NCBI RefSeq assembly: GCF_037126465.1
Contig: NC_088208.1
Span: 39,966,685-40,030,684 of the forward strand
DNA: 64,000 nucleotides
Origin: Ornithodoros turicata
Lineage: Eukaryota > Arthropoda > Arachnida > Ixodida > Argasidae
Reading direction: 5' to 3'
A model generated the notes under the pieces. That model saw only the letters and a program-made list of their open reading frames with translations. It did no database searches and had not been told where the DNA came from. Positions 1 through 11,649 of the stretch are shown here, in pieces; within the stretch, counting starts at the first letter, position 1; each line of letters starts with the position of its first letter. A program made the translations under genes and the position numbers.

Positions 1-781
1 GCCAATAATCCTTTAATCACCAAGTATCTCATGACGGCCAAAATCCTGCGCTGTAGAATGTTTGCGTATTAAATGGGTACCCGTCCGTTTGTTTAAATTT
101 CGTTGTAACTTTGTTGTTTTTTGGGGCGAACATTCGCAGTTATGAGCGATATAAGTTCCTACTTGCGACCCCTGAAAGTCACTTTGCAAAGTGAGCGTGA
201 GGAGTTTGTAAAGCTGTATTCCCCGCAATGTAACTAAGCGACGTGGAGAAGCCACACTTACAAACATGTACCGGCCATGTCGATTGGTGGTATAGGAGAT
301 CTGTTCTGAGGTCGTGTGATGCAGTTGATTTCTTAAACACACCTCATACTCACCGGCAGGTTATTTGCTGCTGCGGCTCATTGACGACGAGGCCTAAGTA
401 AGATAACCCTCGCCGTTTCAAGACTGTGCTATGAACATATTTTATTACGATACCAATATACGTACTACACCTTCAACACTGCTACACACATTGCCCTGGT
501 GATTATAAATATGAAAATAATACAATTTTCCAATAGAACAGATCCCAAGCTAATTTTCAGGAGCCGGAAGGTGTGTGTTCCAATCCCATTGCCTGTAACA
601 TTTCCTTTTATCTCTTTTCTTGCTATTAAACATATATACCCCACCACCGCCGGTGCTTTCTCACAGCCTGGCGTTCTGTACGTAAGGCCAGTTTGAAGAC
701 ATCGACTGACCTTGATATTAGAGTTCGATTATAGCATTCGACTGTAAGTTGCGTACAGATATCGCACGCAACGTTTCCTCC

Positions 782-988
782 AACAGAACTTCACCGCATA
801 GCACGCTCCTTAGCCAGCCATCATCTCGAATGACGTCGTTATCTCCCATGATTTGCTGAAAAAGGGAGGTGTACGCCTTATTTCTTGTTTTGTGACATCT
901 ATGTACTGCATAATTGTCACGAAAAAAAGGCGTACGCCTCCCGTTTTCGACAAATCGGGGGAAGAAAAGACGATGTCATTCGGTATGA
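782..988. mobile_element. Palindromic MITE, A type, right end lost
   Basis: Left end AACTTCACCGCATAGCACGC and both GGCGTACGCC-type core arms (about 868-880 and 928-942) are present; the right terminal arm is replaced by unrelated sequence running into a SINE fragment. Confidence 0.8.
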
Positions 989-1019
989 ATACTGTATGGC
1001 TTTCAACAATCTTAAAAAT

Positions 1020-1112
1020 GTGTGTGCGCGGGGGGGTGGGGGGGGTAATGGCAGGGTCGGCACGCAGTTGTTGGCCACACAGAAGTGGGCGTCGTCACGG
1101 CTATAGCAAAAG
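1020..1112 (-). mobile_element. Ruka-type SINE 3' fragment
   Basis: The G-run followed by GTTGTTGGCCACACAGAAGT and GGGCGTCGTCACGGC matches, on the minus strand, the 3' end of the SINE seen at 7775-8040 and 8800-8861. Confidence 0.45.
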
Positions 1113-1189
1113 AAAAAAAGAAAGGAGGACGGGGTGGAGAGGCGTAGAGGGTGCATGAGTTCGTCGGGGAGAGCAAAGTATTAGATGGA

Positions 1190-1487
1190 TCTTAAAAATG
1201 TACTACTTCACCATATAGCACGCTCCTAGCCGACCATCATTCCGAGTGACATCGTTCTTTCCCCTTGATTTGCTGAAAACGGAAGGCGTGCGCCATTTTT
1301 GTGGCATTATATGCCGTTCACAATTGCCACAAAAATGGCGTACGCCCCCGTTTTCATCAAAATAAGGGAGAGTACGTTGTCAATCGGGATGATGGTTGGC
1401 TAGGGCGTGCTACGACTATGCGGTGAAGCTACGTATGTTTTTTGAGTGTAAGAGCGTGCTATGCGGTGAAGTTTAGTTTTTTTTAGA
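1190..1487. mobile_element. Palindromic MITE, A type, duplicated right end
   Basis: Arms meet around AAAAATGGCGTACGCC. The right terminus occurs twice in succession (GCGGTGAAGCTACG then GCGTGCTATGCGGTGAAG), about 35 bases apart. Confidence 0.82.
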
Positions 1488-2671
1488 TAAACCAGGAAAA
1501 CTGAACGGCACGTTCAGTATCCGGTTTCAGTTCCACTGTGACGTCCGCATGGCGTTTGGGAAGTAACCGAGATAACGTTGCTTTGAGATGTATGCGGTAG
1601 AACGTAGCCCTCAAGTTTGGTCTGGAATCCGTGACACCATTGCACTGCAGATCAGAAACTGGAAGTTACTGTTATTGAAGCGAAAGCGCTGGCTATATAG
1701 AATTAAATTCAAAATAATTGGCTGCAAATTCAAACGGCGACTCTGAGCATCATAAGAAAGCACGTGACAATGTCTGTTTAGGGGTCAAGATTGTTTTGGG
1801 TCAGTCATCGTACATCCAAATTGACATAAAAAGGCGTATGCCCCCCCCCCCCCCTGTCTTGTCGTCTCTGTGTTGTTTTCGTTTTGCTATGATTCATCGG
1901 CTTCGGATATAGTTGTGAAATTTGAAGCCGGAACCGCGGAAACAAAATTAATGACCATCTAACGCGTAACACCTGCCGTGAAAGCAACATCGTGGCCAGA
2001 AACACTCCCGTCACATAGTGTGTCCGAACCCTGCTAGGCCACAAAGCAAAACCAGATGCTCCCCCATGCGGTCGCTGTTAGCGTCAATGTATCCCGTTGT
2101 TTGGGCTCTTTGGGAGGAAAAGAAAATGGAGCCTCTAAGTGGTTTCGATACTTGTGTCTGTGTGTGCTATACTGCTGCCATCTGGCCACCGCTGTGAAAG
2201 TAACGAAACACACGCTTATCGCATTAGGGGAAAATGGGGGGTTCTGCTACAGGTTTAACGCAGAGGGAAACACATTCAGTGAGGAGAACGACGAGGTTGG
2301 GAAATCTGGAGTGGTCAGCTTACAGCTGGATACGAATGCATAAAAAAAATAGCTCATAGTTTGGCATTGTGCCAAACGCGTCTTCGTCCAACGTCTTCGG
2401 TTCCAGGTCTTCAGGAGCCCGCTCTCGTTTCGGTGTCATTGTGACTTCTTCCTTCTCCTCTTCTCTCTCCTCCTCTTTTCCCAGTTACATGTGTGATATT
2501 ATCCGAGTGATATGTTGGGGGGAAATGGGCGGAGACATGACAGGTGATGCACACACGCCGTGTATAGGCAAACGCCACTGAGTGTATATAAAAGGCGTTA
2601 CACACATTATGGCACAATGTAAGGAACAGTGACAGTTTAGCCGACAAGCCCACTGCCGGAACCTGCCCCCT

Positions 2672-2926
2672 CACTCTCAGAACAGAACTTCACCGCACAG
2701 CACGTATTCCGCTAACCATTGCCACGAATGATTGGTTTACCGCTTCTGATTCGAAGGGCGAAGGGGGCGTACGCTTTCTTGTAGCAGTTTGTATATCTGA
2801 TAATTGCTACAAAAAGGCGTATGCCCCCTGTCTCTCTTTCTCTTCAAATCAGGAGCGATAACCCTATCATTCGCGGCAGTGGTTGGCGCACAACGTGCTA
2901 TGCGGTGAAGTTCTGTTGTGAGACTG
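2672..2926. mobile_element. Palindromic MITE, B type
   Basis: Ends CACTCTCAGAACAGAAC and its near-complement at 2910-2926. Arms carry the B-type CGCTTCTGATTCGAAG / AATCAGGAGCGATAACCC pair, with a core GGGGGCGTACGC / GGCGTATGCCCCC. Confidence 0.88.
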
Positions 2927-2956
2927 CTCCCCCGAGTCTCTAGCGAAATGGTCCCC

Positions 2957-3180
2957 GGTGTCTACGCAGCACGCTCCTAGCCAACCATCATCCCGAATGG
3001 CAACGTTCTCGCCCCTGATTTGTTGAAAACGGGAGGCGGAGCCTATTTTGTGCCGTGCATAATGAGCATGAAATAGGCTCCGCCTCCTGTTTTCAGCAAA
3101 TCTAGGGCGAGAACGTTGTCATTCGGGATGATGGTTGGCTAGGAGCGTGCTATGTGGTGAAGTTCATTTTTAAGAGTGTA
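2957..3180. mobile_element. Palindromic MITE with variant core
   Basis: A-type arms (CTAGCCAACCATCATCCCGA / GGGATGATGGTTGGCTAG), but the core is GGAGGCGGAGCCTATTT and its complement instead of GGCGTACGCC. The right end TTTTTAAGAGTGTA is intact. Confidence 0.88.
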
Positions 3181-3480
3181 GGGTCACCGCTTTTGTTTCG
3201 AAGAGAAGAGGGGGCGTACGCCTTTTTGTGTCAATTATCGTGTTATGTTAAGTTATGTTTTTCGATTGCGAATGACATCGTTCGCTCCCCTGATTTGTTG
3301 CAAACGAGAGGCGTACGCCTTTTTGTGACACTTCTACGTTTACGTTAATTGTCACAAAATAGCGTACGCCCAGCGCTTTCAACAAATCTGGTGTGATAAC
3401 ATCATTGTGTGATGTATCATTCTGCGCAATGGTTGGCCGTGAGCGTATACTGTGTGGTGAAGTTCCATTTTAAAAGTGCA
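3181..3480. mobile_element. Fused MITE pieces (B left arm, then A-like copy)
   Basis: 3181-3260 is a B-type left arm ending after the core; from 3264 an A-like copy with CTGATTTGTTGCAAACGAGA and a diverged right arm (GCGCAATGGTTGGCCGTGAG) runs to TTTTAAAAGTGC. Confidence 0.78.
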
Positions 3481-3686
3481 CGCTCTAAAAACAGAACTTC
3501 ACCGCATAGCACGTTTTGCGCCAACCACTGCCACGAATGATGCGATTATCGCGTACATGATAATTGACACAAAAAGGCGTACGCCTCCCTCTGTCCTCGA
3601 ATCAGAAGCGATAACCCTGTCATTCGTATAGCAATGGTTGGCGCGCAGAGCGTGCTATGCGGTGAAGTTCAGTTTTTAGCGTGTGC
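3481..3686. mobile_element. Palindromic MITE, B type, shortened
   Basis: Begins CTCTAAAAACAGAACTTCAC and ends TTCAGTTTTTAGCGTGTG. The left core arm is deleted between GATTATCGC and the central ATAATTGACAC. Confidence 0.82.
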
Positions 3687-3699
3687 TCTGTGTCGTCCA

Positions 3700-4690
3700 T
3701 GTCCGCACACCGCTCATATAGCCAGAGTTGAATCGCGGTGCTAACGTGTCATTAAAAAAAGTCTCGTTCCATATTTGTATATGCAGCACTGATGGATTGG
3801 TAAAGTCAACCATGCCTGGGAATAGCTGCCCGAGTAACTGATATGATGATGAACTATGTTATGCCTCCGTGGGAACACACAGAGTCGCACATTAACGGAG
3901 AACAGTAAAGCCACTAAGCCTTTATATCATTCTATAAACACTCCCGCCTGCTATAGGTGATAGATGTGTGTGCCAAGTGTACAGTGTTCACGTTATACCG
4001 TACCTCTATCCGTGAAGGATAGAGGCATTGTACAAGTCGATGCGAACGTAAACGTCGCAGACACACAAAGAGCGTAGCTATTATGCGAACTGTCCGGGAA
4101 ACATTGCAACTGACAAGGTCAAACATCTTAATGTTTTCGCATAGAGACCTGTCATCGAGGTCGTAGTGGCATATACAGAATGGACCCATTCATCACTCAA
4201 AATGAAGTGTATATATACCTGTATACGGGGGACTGATGTCCGATTGGAAAGTAACATTCCTTCAAAGCGTGAGAGTTATGTTGTCGAGGCGTCTGTCGTG
4301 TTTAAAATAAAAACGGGAAAATAGAGTTTTTGTCCACTTTATATGACACGGTTCCCAAATATTCACGGGTCACGCTGTGAAGTGTAAGGAAAAAGTGACA
4401 GAAAGGCGATAACGAAAAAAGATCAATTGCAGCTCCATGTGCAACAAGTATACAGAGCGTGAGAAAACGAACATGAACAGTTGTATAGAGTGGAACGCTA
4501 TATACGCGGGGGCATATGTTTATTAGACCAAAGGGGTGGAAAGGGCATCTAAACGGGACGTCGGCTTGCTATTCCGCAAAGAAAAAAATGAATAGTGAAT
4601 TAAAAAGAATAAAATAAAGAAAAGAAAATAATTAGAAAGTAAAGGATAAACTAACAAACGGTGAAACAAGGGGCGCAGGGACGCTTGCGA
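3700..4690. other. Gene-less stretch
   Basis: No supported gene or RNA. AT-rich, with short unrelated frames only. Confidence 0.6.
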
Positions 4691-4697
4691 TGATACG

Positions 4698-4880
4698 TTA
4701 TAAGTGAGTTTTAGTGCAGCGTACGCTATCGGCCTTTATATATACGTACGGGATAGCGTTGGCGGATCTGTGCACGCGCAAAACATAAATGGAGCTTGGC
4801 GTAGTGCGCCGAACCATTACGCTATTCCTTACGTGCGCAAAGGCGATAGTGTACGATGCGCTCAAAACTCACTATTATAA
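4698..4880. mobile_element. Short inverted-repeat element (MITE)
   Basis: Left arm AGTGAGTTTTAGTGCAGCGT (from 4703) followed by ACGCTATCGGCC mirrors the right arm GGCGATAGTGTACGATGCGC followed by TCAAAACTCACT (to 4873). TTATAA flanks both sides. About 180 bp, no coding content. Different from the CACTCTT family. Confidence 0.78.
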
Positions 4881-5899
4881 GGATTGGTAGAATTAGGGAG
4901 CGCAATTTTAGCGTGCCCAACAAACAGGCGTGCGCAAACGAAGAAAATGCGAGAGTGTTTTAAAATAAGGTTTCCAAACCATCCAGTCAAAACGCAAGAA
5001 CTTTGCGTCGACAGCACCACCAAGTGGCTGCCACTCATAAATTCGAGCTAAATTAATTTATGGTGAAGGGCACCGGGAGACACAGTCAAACAAAGACAGA
5101 CAACAATTCATTTAATTTGAAAAAAAAAAAAAACGACTTTAGGTCCCAAATATATTGCATAAATTTATGTTAGGTACGCTAAACGATGCGTGTTTCTTTT
5201 CTTTCCTTTCGGCTTCAAAATATTGCGTAAGTTTGCGTAAAAATAGCGCACACCCACGACACCAAATACGTACACGGATTGCGACAGTGACAACCCCCAA
5301 TTTCTTGGGGCACTGATGCCCTTAGCTATACCATATTAAAACACTTTATTTTCACGTCGCGTCATTTATTTATTTATTTCTATTTTTATTTTTTAATTAC
5401 AAGTACGTCAAAATTCTCGGATGCGAAATGTGGCTTTCAAATGCGCCGTTTTCTGGACGCTCAAGTACCAGAGCAACACACTGAAAATCTAAACTTCTCC
5501 ACTCAACACGCTCAAACGCCAACAATACTGTAACCCATTGTCACTTGTGATTTGCGATGAAAACTGTGCGTACGCCGTTCTGTGACACCAAAAAGGGGTA
5601 TACCTAACGCATTCAGCGTGATTTCACTTCCAAGAAGCATCAATATTTGCTGCTTGTCTGCGCGTTGTCCCATGTTCTTTATACTTCGTGTGTATGTATT
5701 CGCATGTATTGTGTACATATATTAAACACAAAACTAGCTCTGTATTTCGTGGGAAAGCAGTGCGGTATATGCGCTCGAAAATAATGGCGTTATCTACCAA
5801 CGAACGTGAAACAAACCGGCCCTCTTTTTTCTTTTTTCCTTTTTTTGCGTTTCAACGTAAAACCGACCGGCTGTACAGTCTCAAAATATGCAAGCAACT
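4881..5899. other. Gene-less stretch
   Basis: A/T-rich DNA with homopolymer runs; no gene, RNA or repeat I could name. Confidence 0.55.
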
Positions 5900-6151
5900 A
5901 CACTCTTAAAAATGAACTTCACCGCATAGCACGGTCTTAACCAACCATCATCTCGAATGATATCGTTATCCGCCCTGATTTGTTGAAAACGGGAGGCGTA
6001 CGCCTTTTTTGTGACACTTATGCTGTTCATAATTGTCACAAAAAAGGCGTACGCCTCCCGTTCTCAACAAATCAGGTCAGATAACGGTATCATTCGAGAT
6101 TATGGTTGGCTAGGAGCGTGCTATGAGGTGAAGTTCGTTTTTGAGAGTGTA
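5900..6151. mobile_element. Palindromic MITE, A type, near-complete
   Basis: CACTCTTAAAAATGAACTTC at the left and TTTGAGAGTG at the right, flanked by TA on both sides. Near-perfect 250-bp palindrome with the core GGAGGCGTACGCCTTTTTT and its complement. Confidence 0.95.
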
Positions 6152-6441
6152 CACTCTTAAAAATGAACTTCACATCATAGCACGCTCCTACACTCTTAAC
6201 AATGAACTTCACATCATAGCACGCTCCTAGCCAGCCATCATCTCGAATGATATCGTTATCTGGCCTGATTTGTTGAGAACGGGAGGCGTACGCCTTTTTT
6301 GTGACACTTATGCAGAAATGTTAATTGTCATAAAAAGGCGTACGCCCTGCGCTTTCACAAATCAAGGGGGACAGAGGTACCACTCTATACAATGGTTGGC
6401 CTTCAGCGTGCTATGTGGTGAAGCTTCGTTTTAAGAGTGTA
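6151..6441. mobile_element. Palindromic MITE, A/B hybrid with doubled left end
   Basis: Shares its TA boundary with the previous copy. The first about 38 bases (CACTCTTAAAAATGAACTTC through GCACGCTCCTA) are repeated at 6190. The left arm is A type; the right arm is diverged (AATGGTTGGCCTTCAGCGTG). Confidence 0.88.
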
Positions 6442-6636
6442 GGGTTATCGGTTCTGATTCGAACAGGGGAGGGGGGAACCTACGCCTTTTTGTGTCAATT
6501 ATCACGTATCCAAATTCAGAAGGAAAAAAGGCGTACGCCCCCTCTCTCTTCGAATCAGAACCGATAGCCCTATCATTCGCGGCGACGGTTGACGCAGTGC
6601 GTGCTATGCGGTGAAGTTCTACTTTTATAGAGTGTA
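6442..6636. mobile_element. Palindromic MITE, B type, left end lost
   Basis: Starts inside the left arm at GGGTTATCGGTTCTGATTCG and continues to an intact right end GCGGTGAAGTTCTACTTTTA then TAGAGTGTA. It abuts the preceding copy, so three copies lie end to end. Confidence 0.85.
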
Positions 6637-6649
6637 TATAGAAAAAAAG

Positions 6650-7774
6650 AAAAACGCGATCTCATCCACGGCGATCAACAGCTGCAAGCACAAGAGGATC
6701 GCGCTTATAGTTTCCCCGAAAAAGAAAAAAAAAATGCATTCAAGCAAAACGTAAGGTAAGAAATGATGTTATAAAAAACATTACGGGCTATACGTGTTGA
6801 TTGGCTGGCGAAACTCGAAGGGGCGGAGATTCATATTGTTTTTCTTTTGACGCACTTTTTTGTTTCCCCCCTGGCGGGGAGGGAGATACCCGTCACGTGA
6901 CTGTTTGTTTTTAGTCTCTTTCCCACCGGTAGGACGACCGTTTCGATGGAAATGGGAAAAGAGAGTGAGGGGGAAGGAAAGGAGAATTTTTTTCTCTTCT
7001 TTCTTTTTTGACACGCTGACCTATTCATCAGTATTACGCCGTCTCGTTTATCTAACAGCTGCGTCTTTTTTATGTTTTGTTTTTATCCCGTGTCAAAGTT
7101 GAGCAAGCTCAACCGGATCCGGATATTGGATATTATTAAAACGGTATGCAAAGTGGCGTCAGTTGTGCGTCCTTATTCCAATTACTGAGCGCTATATTTG
7201 ATGCACGTTTTGAGTTTTTCTCGATATTTTTTCCTCTCACCGATTCGGGCTTTATTAGATTTTTATCTCTTTGGTTATATTTTCCTGCAACACCATGGGA
7301 ACTTTCCTTTGTGAACCTTCCTTCGTTACTCTCGTCCTATCGAAACATAATCTCTTACTTTTATAAACTGATAAACGTGAAGATAGTTGCCGAAAAAAAG
7401 TAACTTGTTACTGCTACCAGTCACAGTTACTATCCGAGCCTGCAACGACTTAATTCTGCTGTTCAGTTGGAGCACGGCTGGGAGAGCATTGTTTGGAGTG
7501 ATTCATTTACAACCTTTGGCGCCATCCGAGACCCGACGCGTCGCTGCAGCTGCTTTACGACTGCCTTCAGCGGTGATTGCATCTCATATCGTTACCCTCT
7601 GCTTCACCAATCGTCACTTTGATCGCTCACTTTTGTGATCTGTCGAAAGTGCGTTTCTTTCCCTTTTGTGTGTGTGTGACAATGTGTAGCAACTCTCTGC
7701 TCAAATTAGAACTGGGTGCAGTGGTTGGTCCAGAACTCGTGATGCTGTTGAAGTTCTTAGGAGAAGGTATCTGA
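6650..7774. other. Gene-less stretch
   Basis: T- and A-run rich, several 60-85 codon frames with no recognisable domain. I see no gene. Confidence 0.5.
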
Positions 7775-8040
7775 GAGATGGTGGTGGTGGTGGTGATGTT
7801 GAAAGGGCTTGCCGTTGTCGGCCTCACGTATGTGGGCAACGTCACGACTGACGCCCTGGGGAAATGTGCGTCCTGGGCCGACTTCTAGGGGAACTGTGCC
7901 GACATATGTCTGAAAGCGTCTGAGGAAAACCCAGGAAAAACCCCAGACAGCACAGCCGGCACCGGGATTCGAACCCGGGTACCTCCCAGTCTCGACGTGA
8001 CATGGCTAGCACGCTAACCACTGAGCCACGGGAGCTGGTG
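7775..8040 (-). mobile_element. tRNA-derived SINE, Ruka type, full-length
   Basis: Minus strand: a tRNA-like head with A box TGGCTCAGTGGTTAGCGTGC (plus 8028-8009) and B box GGGTTCGAATCCC (plus 7976-7964), then a tRNA-unrelated body (TTTTTCCTGGGTTTTCCTCA, GTCGGCCCAGGACGCAC) and a 3' tail of CCA repeats. Internal pol III promoter boxes drive such elements; tick genomes are known for the Ruka family. Confidence 0.85.
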
Positions 8041-8458
8041 TATCTGAGAGAAAACACCAAACAGTTACCACGTTTTCGACCAACCACGAGGTGCTATCAT
8101 GCCTCCATGACTGGCCTCGACCAATGCGGTCAAGTTGTGGGGCCTGCGTTGCATTTATGCCGTGGCAGAGAATTTTGATAAGAAATATCCGTAAGGAAGA
8201 ATTACAAATGAAGAAATTGCGTACGTAATTACAAATTGAAGCGATGAAAGTTATTGTCGTCTTGCGGATCTGTTGCAACTTGAGTTCGGCGTTAGCTAAC
8301 TTAACTTTGGTATAGCTAAAAATTAGCAAATGCCTTCAAAAGGTCACTTTCTTTGCTGATAAGGTCTTCAATCCAGTGACTTTGACTGAAAGTCAGCCAC
8401 TACTGAAAGAGCCACTATACACTCTTCATTTCACGTTCCGAAATGAACGGAGCTAATC

Positions 8459-8609
8459 TTGTGTAGCAATTTGGATATATGATTATTGCTACAAAAAAAG
8501 CGTACGCCCCCTATAGCTCTCTCCCTTCAAATCAGAAGCGGTAACCCTATCATTCGTGGCAATGGGTGGTGGACAACGTACTATGCGGTGAAGTTCTGTT
8601 CTGAGAGTG
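8459..8609. mobile_element. Palindromic MITE, B type, right half
   Basis: Runs from the central loop through the right arm (AAATCAGAAGCGGTAACCCT) to GAAGTTCTGTTCTGAGAGTG. Left half absent. Confidence 0.82.
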
Positions 8610-8689
8610 GGGCACGGTGCCCAGAAGAAGAAGAGTCTCTGTTCGAAATATCTCCGGCTCTCGCCCTGAGGCGCTCAGTCTCTTCACAT

Positions 8690-8800
8690 TATCTTGTCCC
8701 AGATAGGCGCCTCCCCCCTGTTTTGAACAAATCAGGAACACAGAGTGATATTATTCGGAATGATGGTTGGCTACGAGCGTGCTACACTCTTAGAAATGAG
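8690..8800. mobile_element. Palindromic MITE, A type, right part
   Basis: GGCGCCTCCCCCCTGTTTTG, then AACAAATCAGG and AATGATGGTTGGCTACGAGC. It ends abnormally in CACTCTTAGAAATGAG, the sequence of a left end. Confidence 0.72.
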
Positions 8801-8861
8801 GGCGGGGGGGGTGTCGAGGTAGCTTGCCGTTGTTGGCCGCACTCAAGTGGGCATCGTCACG
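8800..8861 (-). mobile_element. Ruka-type SINE 3' fragment
   Basis: G-run, GTGTCGAGGTAGCTTGCCGT, then TGTTGGCCGCACTC and GGGCATCGTCACGAC: the minus-strand 3' end of the SINE, set between two MITE ends. Confidence 0.7.
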
Positions 8862-9111
8862 ACTCTTAGAAATGAACTTCACCGCATAGCATGCTCCTAG
8901 CCAACCATAATCTCGAATGATATCGTTATCTTCCCTGATTTGTTGAAAACGGGAGGCGTACGCCTTTTTTGTGACACTTATGCTGTTCATAATTGTCACA
9001 AATAAGGCGTACGCCTACCGTTTTCAACAAATCAGGGATGATAACGATATCATTCGAGATTATGGTTGGCTAGGAGCGTGCTATGCGGTGAAGTTCATTT
9101 CTAAGAGTGTA
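8862..9111. mobile_element. Palindromic MITE, A type, complete
   Basis: CTCTTAGAAATGAACTTCAC to CATTTCTAAGAGTGTA. Both arms and the GGAGGCGTACGCC core are nearly perfect complements. Confidence 0.94.
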
Positions 9112-9909
9112 GGTGAAGTTCTGTTTCTTTACCGGTTCGATGGATTTTCTACACCTTACTTCCTGTACGTATCTTCTCTGTGTTTGTGTGCGTCAACTTT
9201 CGCGTATACTGTTACCCAACATCGCACTATATACTTCCATTGCCAGTACCTTAACTGAAACCTCATACAAAGGGTCGTGCAAAACGCTGACGAGCCCACG
9301 TACCCTGCTACACAGACGTGAAGCTTTAGGGATACGTATATGTATACAAATAAATACAAATAGCGTATAGGAAACACATAAGAAGTGAGCGATGAACGGA
9401 GCTTTTCATTTTCCTTCTCTTCTGGTGTGTCCTGAAATGACAGCTTCGCGAAAAGGCAGTTTTGGAGATGGTGATAAATGCTTTCGCGGCATTCTTGAGA
9501 TGCATTCTTTTGGTGCGGAGAGAAAAATCGTTAACGCTTGCTGTCGCAGAAAAAGAGATGCACTGACGACTCGGTTCACAGTCCGCAGAACACCAGCATG
9601 TTTTGTTTCTTTCTTTCTTTGTTAGAGCAAAAGTGCGAAGAGGAGGAAGAATTCTTCATCTTCTGCTGTGTGTTTCTGATGGTCATGTTTTTCTCGCTTC
9701 TTAATGCTGCACACCGCGAAGCAACTATAGCTATCAGCGGTGTGTATAGAACGTATAACGAATGAGCGTGTGCCCGCTGGGCCTACGTACGTACAGAAAT
9801 CAATTTACTCCACCTGCATGCCATTTCAGTTTTGTAACCTGAAGATTTTGTCGTTTGGTGGACATTTATAAACAATACCAAACAAGGTCCAGTATAAAAA
9901 GAATGCTAA

Positions 9910-10070
9910 GCGTCTAAGAGTGTATAGGTTCTAATCCTGTCAGCGGCTGTGTTATTATCAACATGTTTTTCCTGGGGTTTCCTGAGATGCTCTAAGGCAA
10001 ATGTCGGCACAACTGCCTGCGAAGTCGGCCTAGGACGCAAGATTCCCTGAGCAACATGCGGGCAGGCAGA
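9910..10070 (+). mobile_element. Diverged Ruka-type SINE body
   Basis: GTTCTAATCCTGTCAGCGGC resembles a decayed B box; it is followed by TTTTTCCTGGGGTTTCCTGA, AATGTCGGCACAACTGCC and GTCGGCCTAGGACGCA, which match the SINE body at 7850-7950. Confidence 0.65.
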
Positions 10071-10259
10071 TACGTAACACGTCACGAATCCACCTACCAA
10101 ATAGAACCAGCGTGTCATTACAGGTCTCATTCCAAATAATAAGTACGTCAATTAACTTCACATAATATCAATTATCGTAGCACTTTTAGCTGTCAGGGTC
10201 AAAGCTATAGCTTTAAACGAGCTGATTAGGGATTACACGCAATTCCTCCTTAGCTCACG

Positions 10260-10865
10260 ATTTCAGACTTCATGCCTCAACAACATAGGGCACAGAAATA
10301 TAGGCACGATGGAAATAGGCAGGCATTTAAGGCCCTCAAAAACACCAAAATAGGCAATAGAAAGCAAAAATAGGCACGTCAATGTGGTCGCTCTTTGGCT
10401 TTCTTAGTGTTTCATAATGAATGCTCCATCCAGAAAAACGTGCACATTTAAAGGCTACGGTATACAGTGCAAGCTTGGACTTATGGTGCATGAATGCTGA
10501 GGCCTAGAACCTCTATAACCTATATGGAATAATACTTTTAATTCTCCGGACTCGATGATCTTCAAAGACCGAAGAGAGGGCAAATCTTTAGGTCATTCAC
10601 CCTTTTAGCAAACCAAGGTACTGAAGGAAAAAAAAAAAGAACATTAGGCACAAACAGCAGAAACAAAAAGGAAAATTCTGCACTCAACATGAGCCTGAAA
10701 GGCGGACTTGCACTTTCACCCCTAAAAAAGGCTGTTACGTCATCCCAAAATGCTAAAAAAAAGCAGCAATTCAATAGTGTCGATAGAAAGGCAGGCATCC
10801 CAGAGAATGTCGCATTTAGGCGTTTATAGGCGGATGCCTAAAATTCCAGGCCATATACAGCACTA
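10260..10865. repeat. ATAGGC-rich degenerate sequence, possible old transposon
   Basis: Repeated ATAGGCA / ATAGGC / TTTAGGCG motifs at both ends (10290-10380 and 10810-10845). Clusters like this occur in some hAT-type elements, but no clear terminal inverted repeats were found. Confidence 0.25.
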
Positions 10866-11649
10866 AGCAACGTTTAGACTCTTTCTTTGGAAATTTCACG
10901 GCGTTGCCTGCGGGTTACAGGTGACCGCATATCGTCCAAAGCAAGTAATGTATTCGACTCTGATAGATGAGCAGGGAAAGATATTTATTAAACTTTCCTC
11001 CGGGGCGCGAGAGGAGAACATGTGTCAAGTCCCGGATGTGAGTTATGCCATGCGTGTTTCTTGTTGGAAATTAAGAAGCTGCCTCTTAACTTTTTGTCCT
11101 TTTCACATACAAAAGTGTGAAGTCGCTCTTTTCTGCTGGAACCAGTACAGCGAATCAAAGCCGCGCTGCAAATATGATTATAGGATTTGACATTATGGTT
11201 TTTGTTGCGTATCAATGAATTTCATGTTGATGACACGCTTTGTTTTCGCCAAAGATATGTTAATGACGGCGAGCGTCATGTTGGCGAAATAAAAAAGAGG
11301 CACAGCTTTGGAAACACCAAAGTTGTGCTCGACTGCAATTTTTTTTACCGTCGTCGGATCGCATTTGATCACCCGGAGGTCTTACAGATAAGTATCAGAA
11401 AACTTCGTGAGATAATGTTCCGTGCGAGGGCGGATAATTTTTATTTACGCATTTCTCCGCTGCACCGCAATCATTGAAGAAGCACGGGTCCTGTAATACG
11501 ATGATAACTATATGGCAGCATCATTATACGAAGACACTATGACATCCTCTCTCATATATAGACTCTCTTGGTATGCTTCTTTTTGAGTAGATTTGCACGT
11601 AAGGTATAGTCTTCGAGCCCATCAAATATGTTGATTGTGCTAGCCCCAT
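10866..11649. other. Gene-less stretch
   Basis: Frames of 89 and 96 codons overlap here without any recognisable domain or splice signal. Confidence 0.45.

Noticed and set aside
7940..8040. Functional tRNA gene
   Set aside because: A and B boxes are present but the cloverleaf is incomplete and a SINE body follows.
8971..9258. Open frames that contain DNDIIRDYGWLGACYAVKF
   Set aside because: The same peptide recurs on both strands at several MITEs; it is read-through of the palindrome arms.
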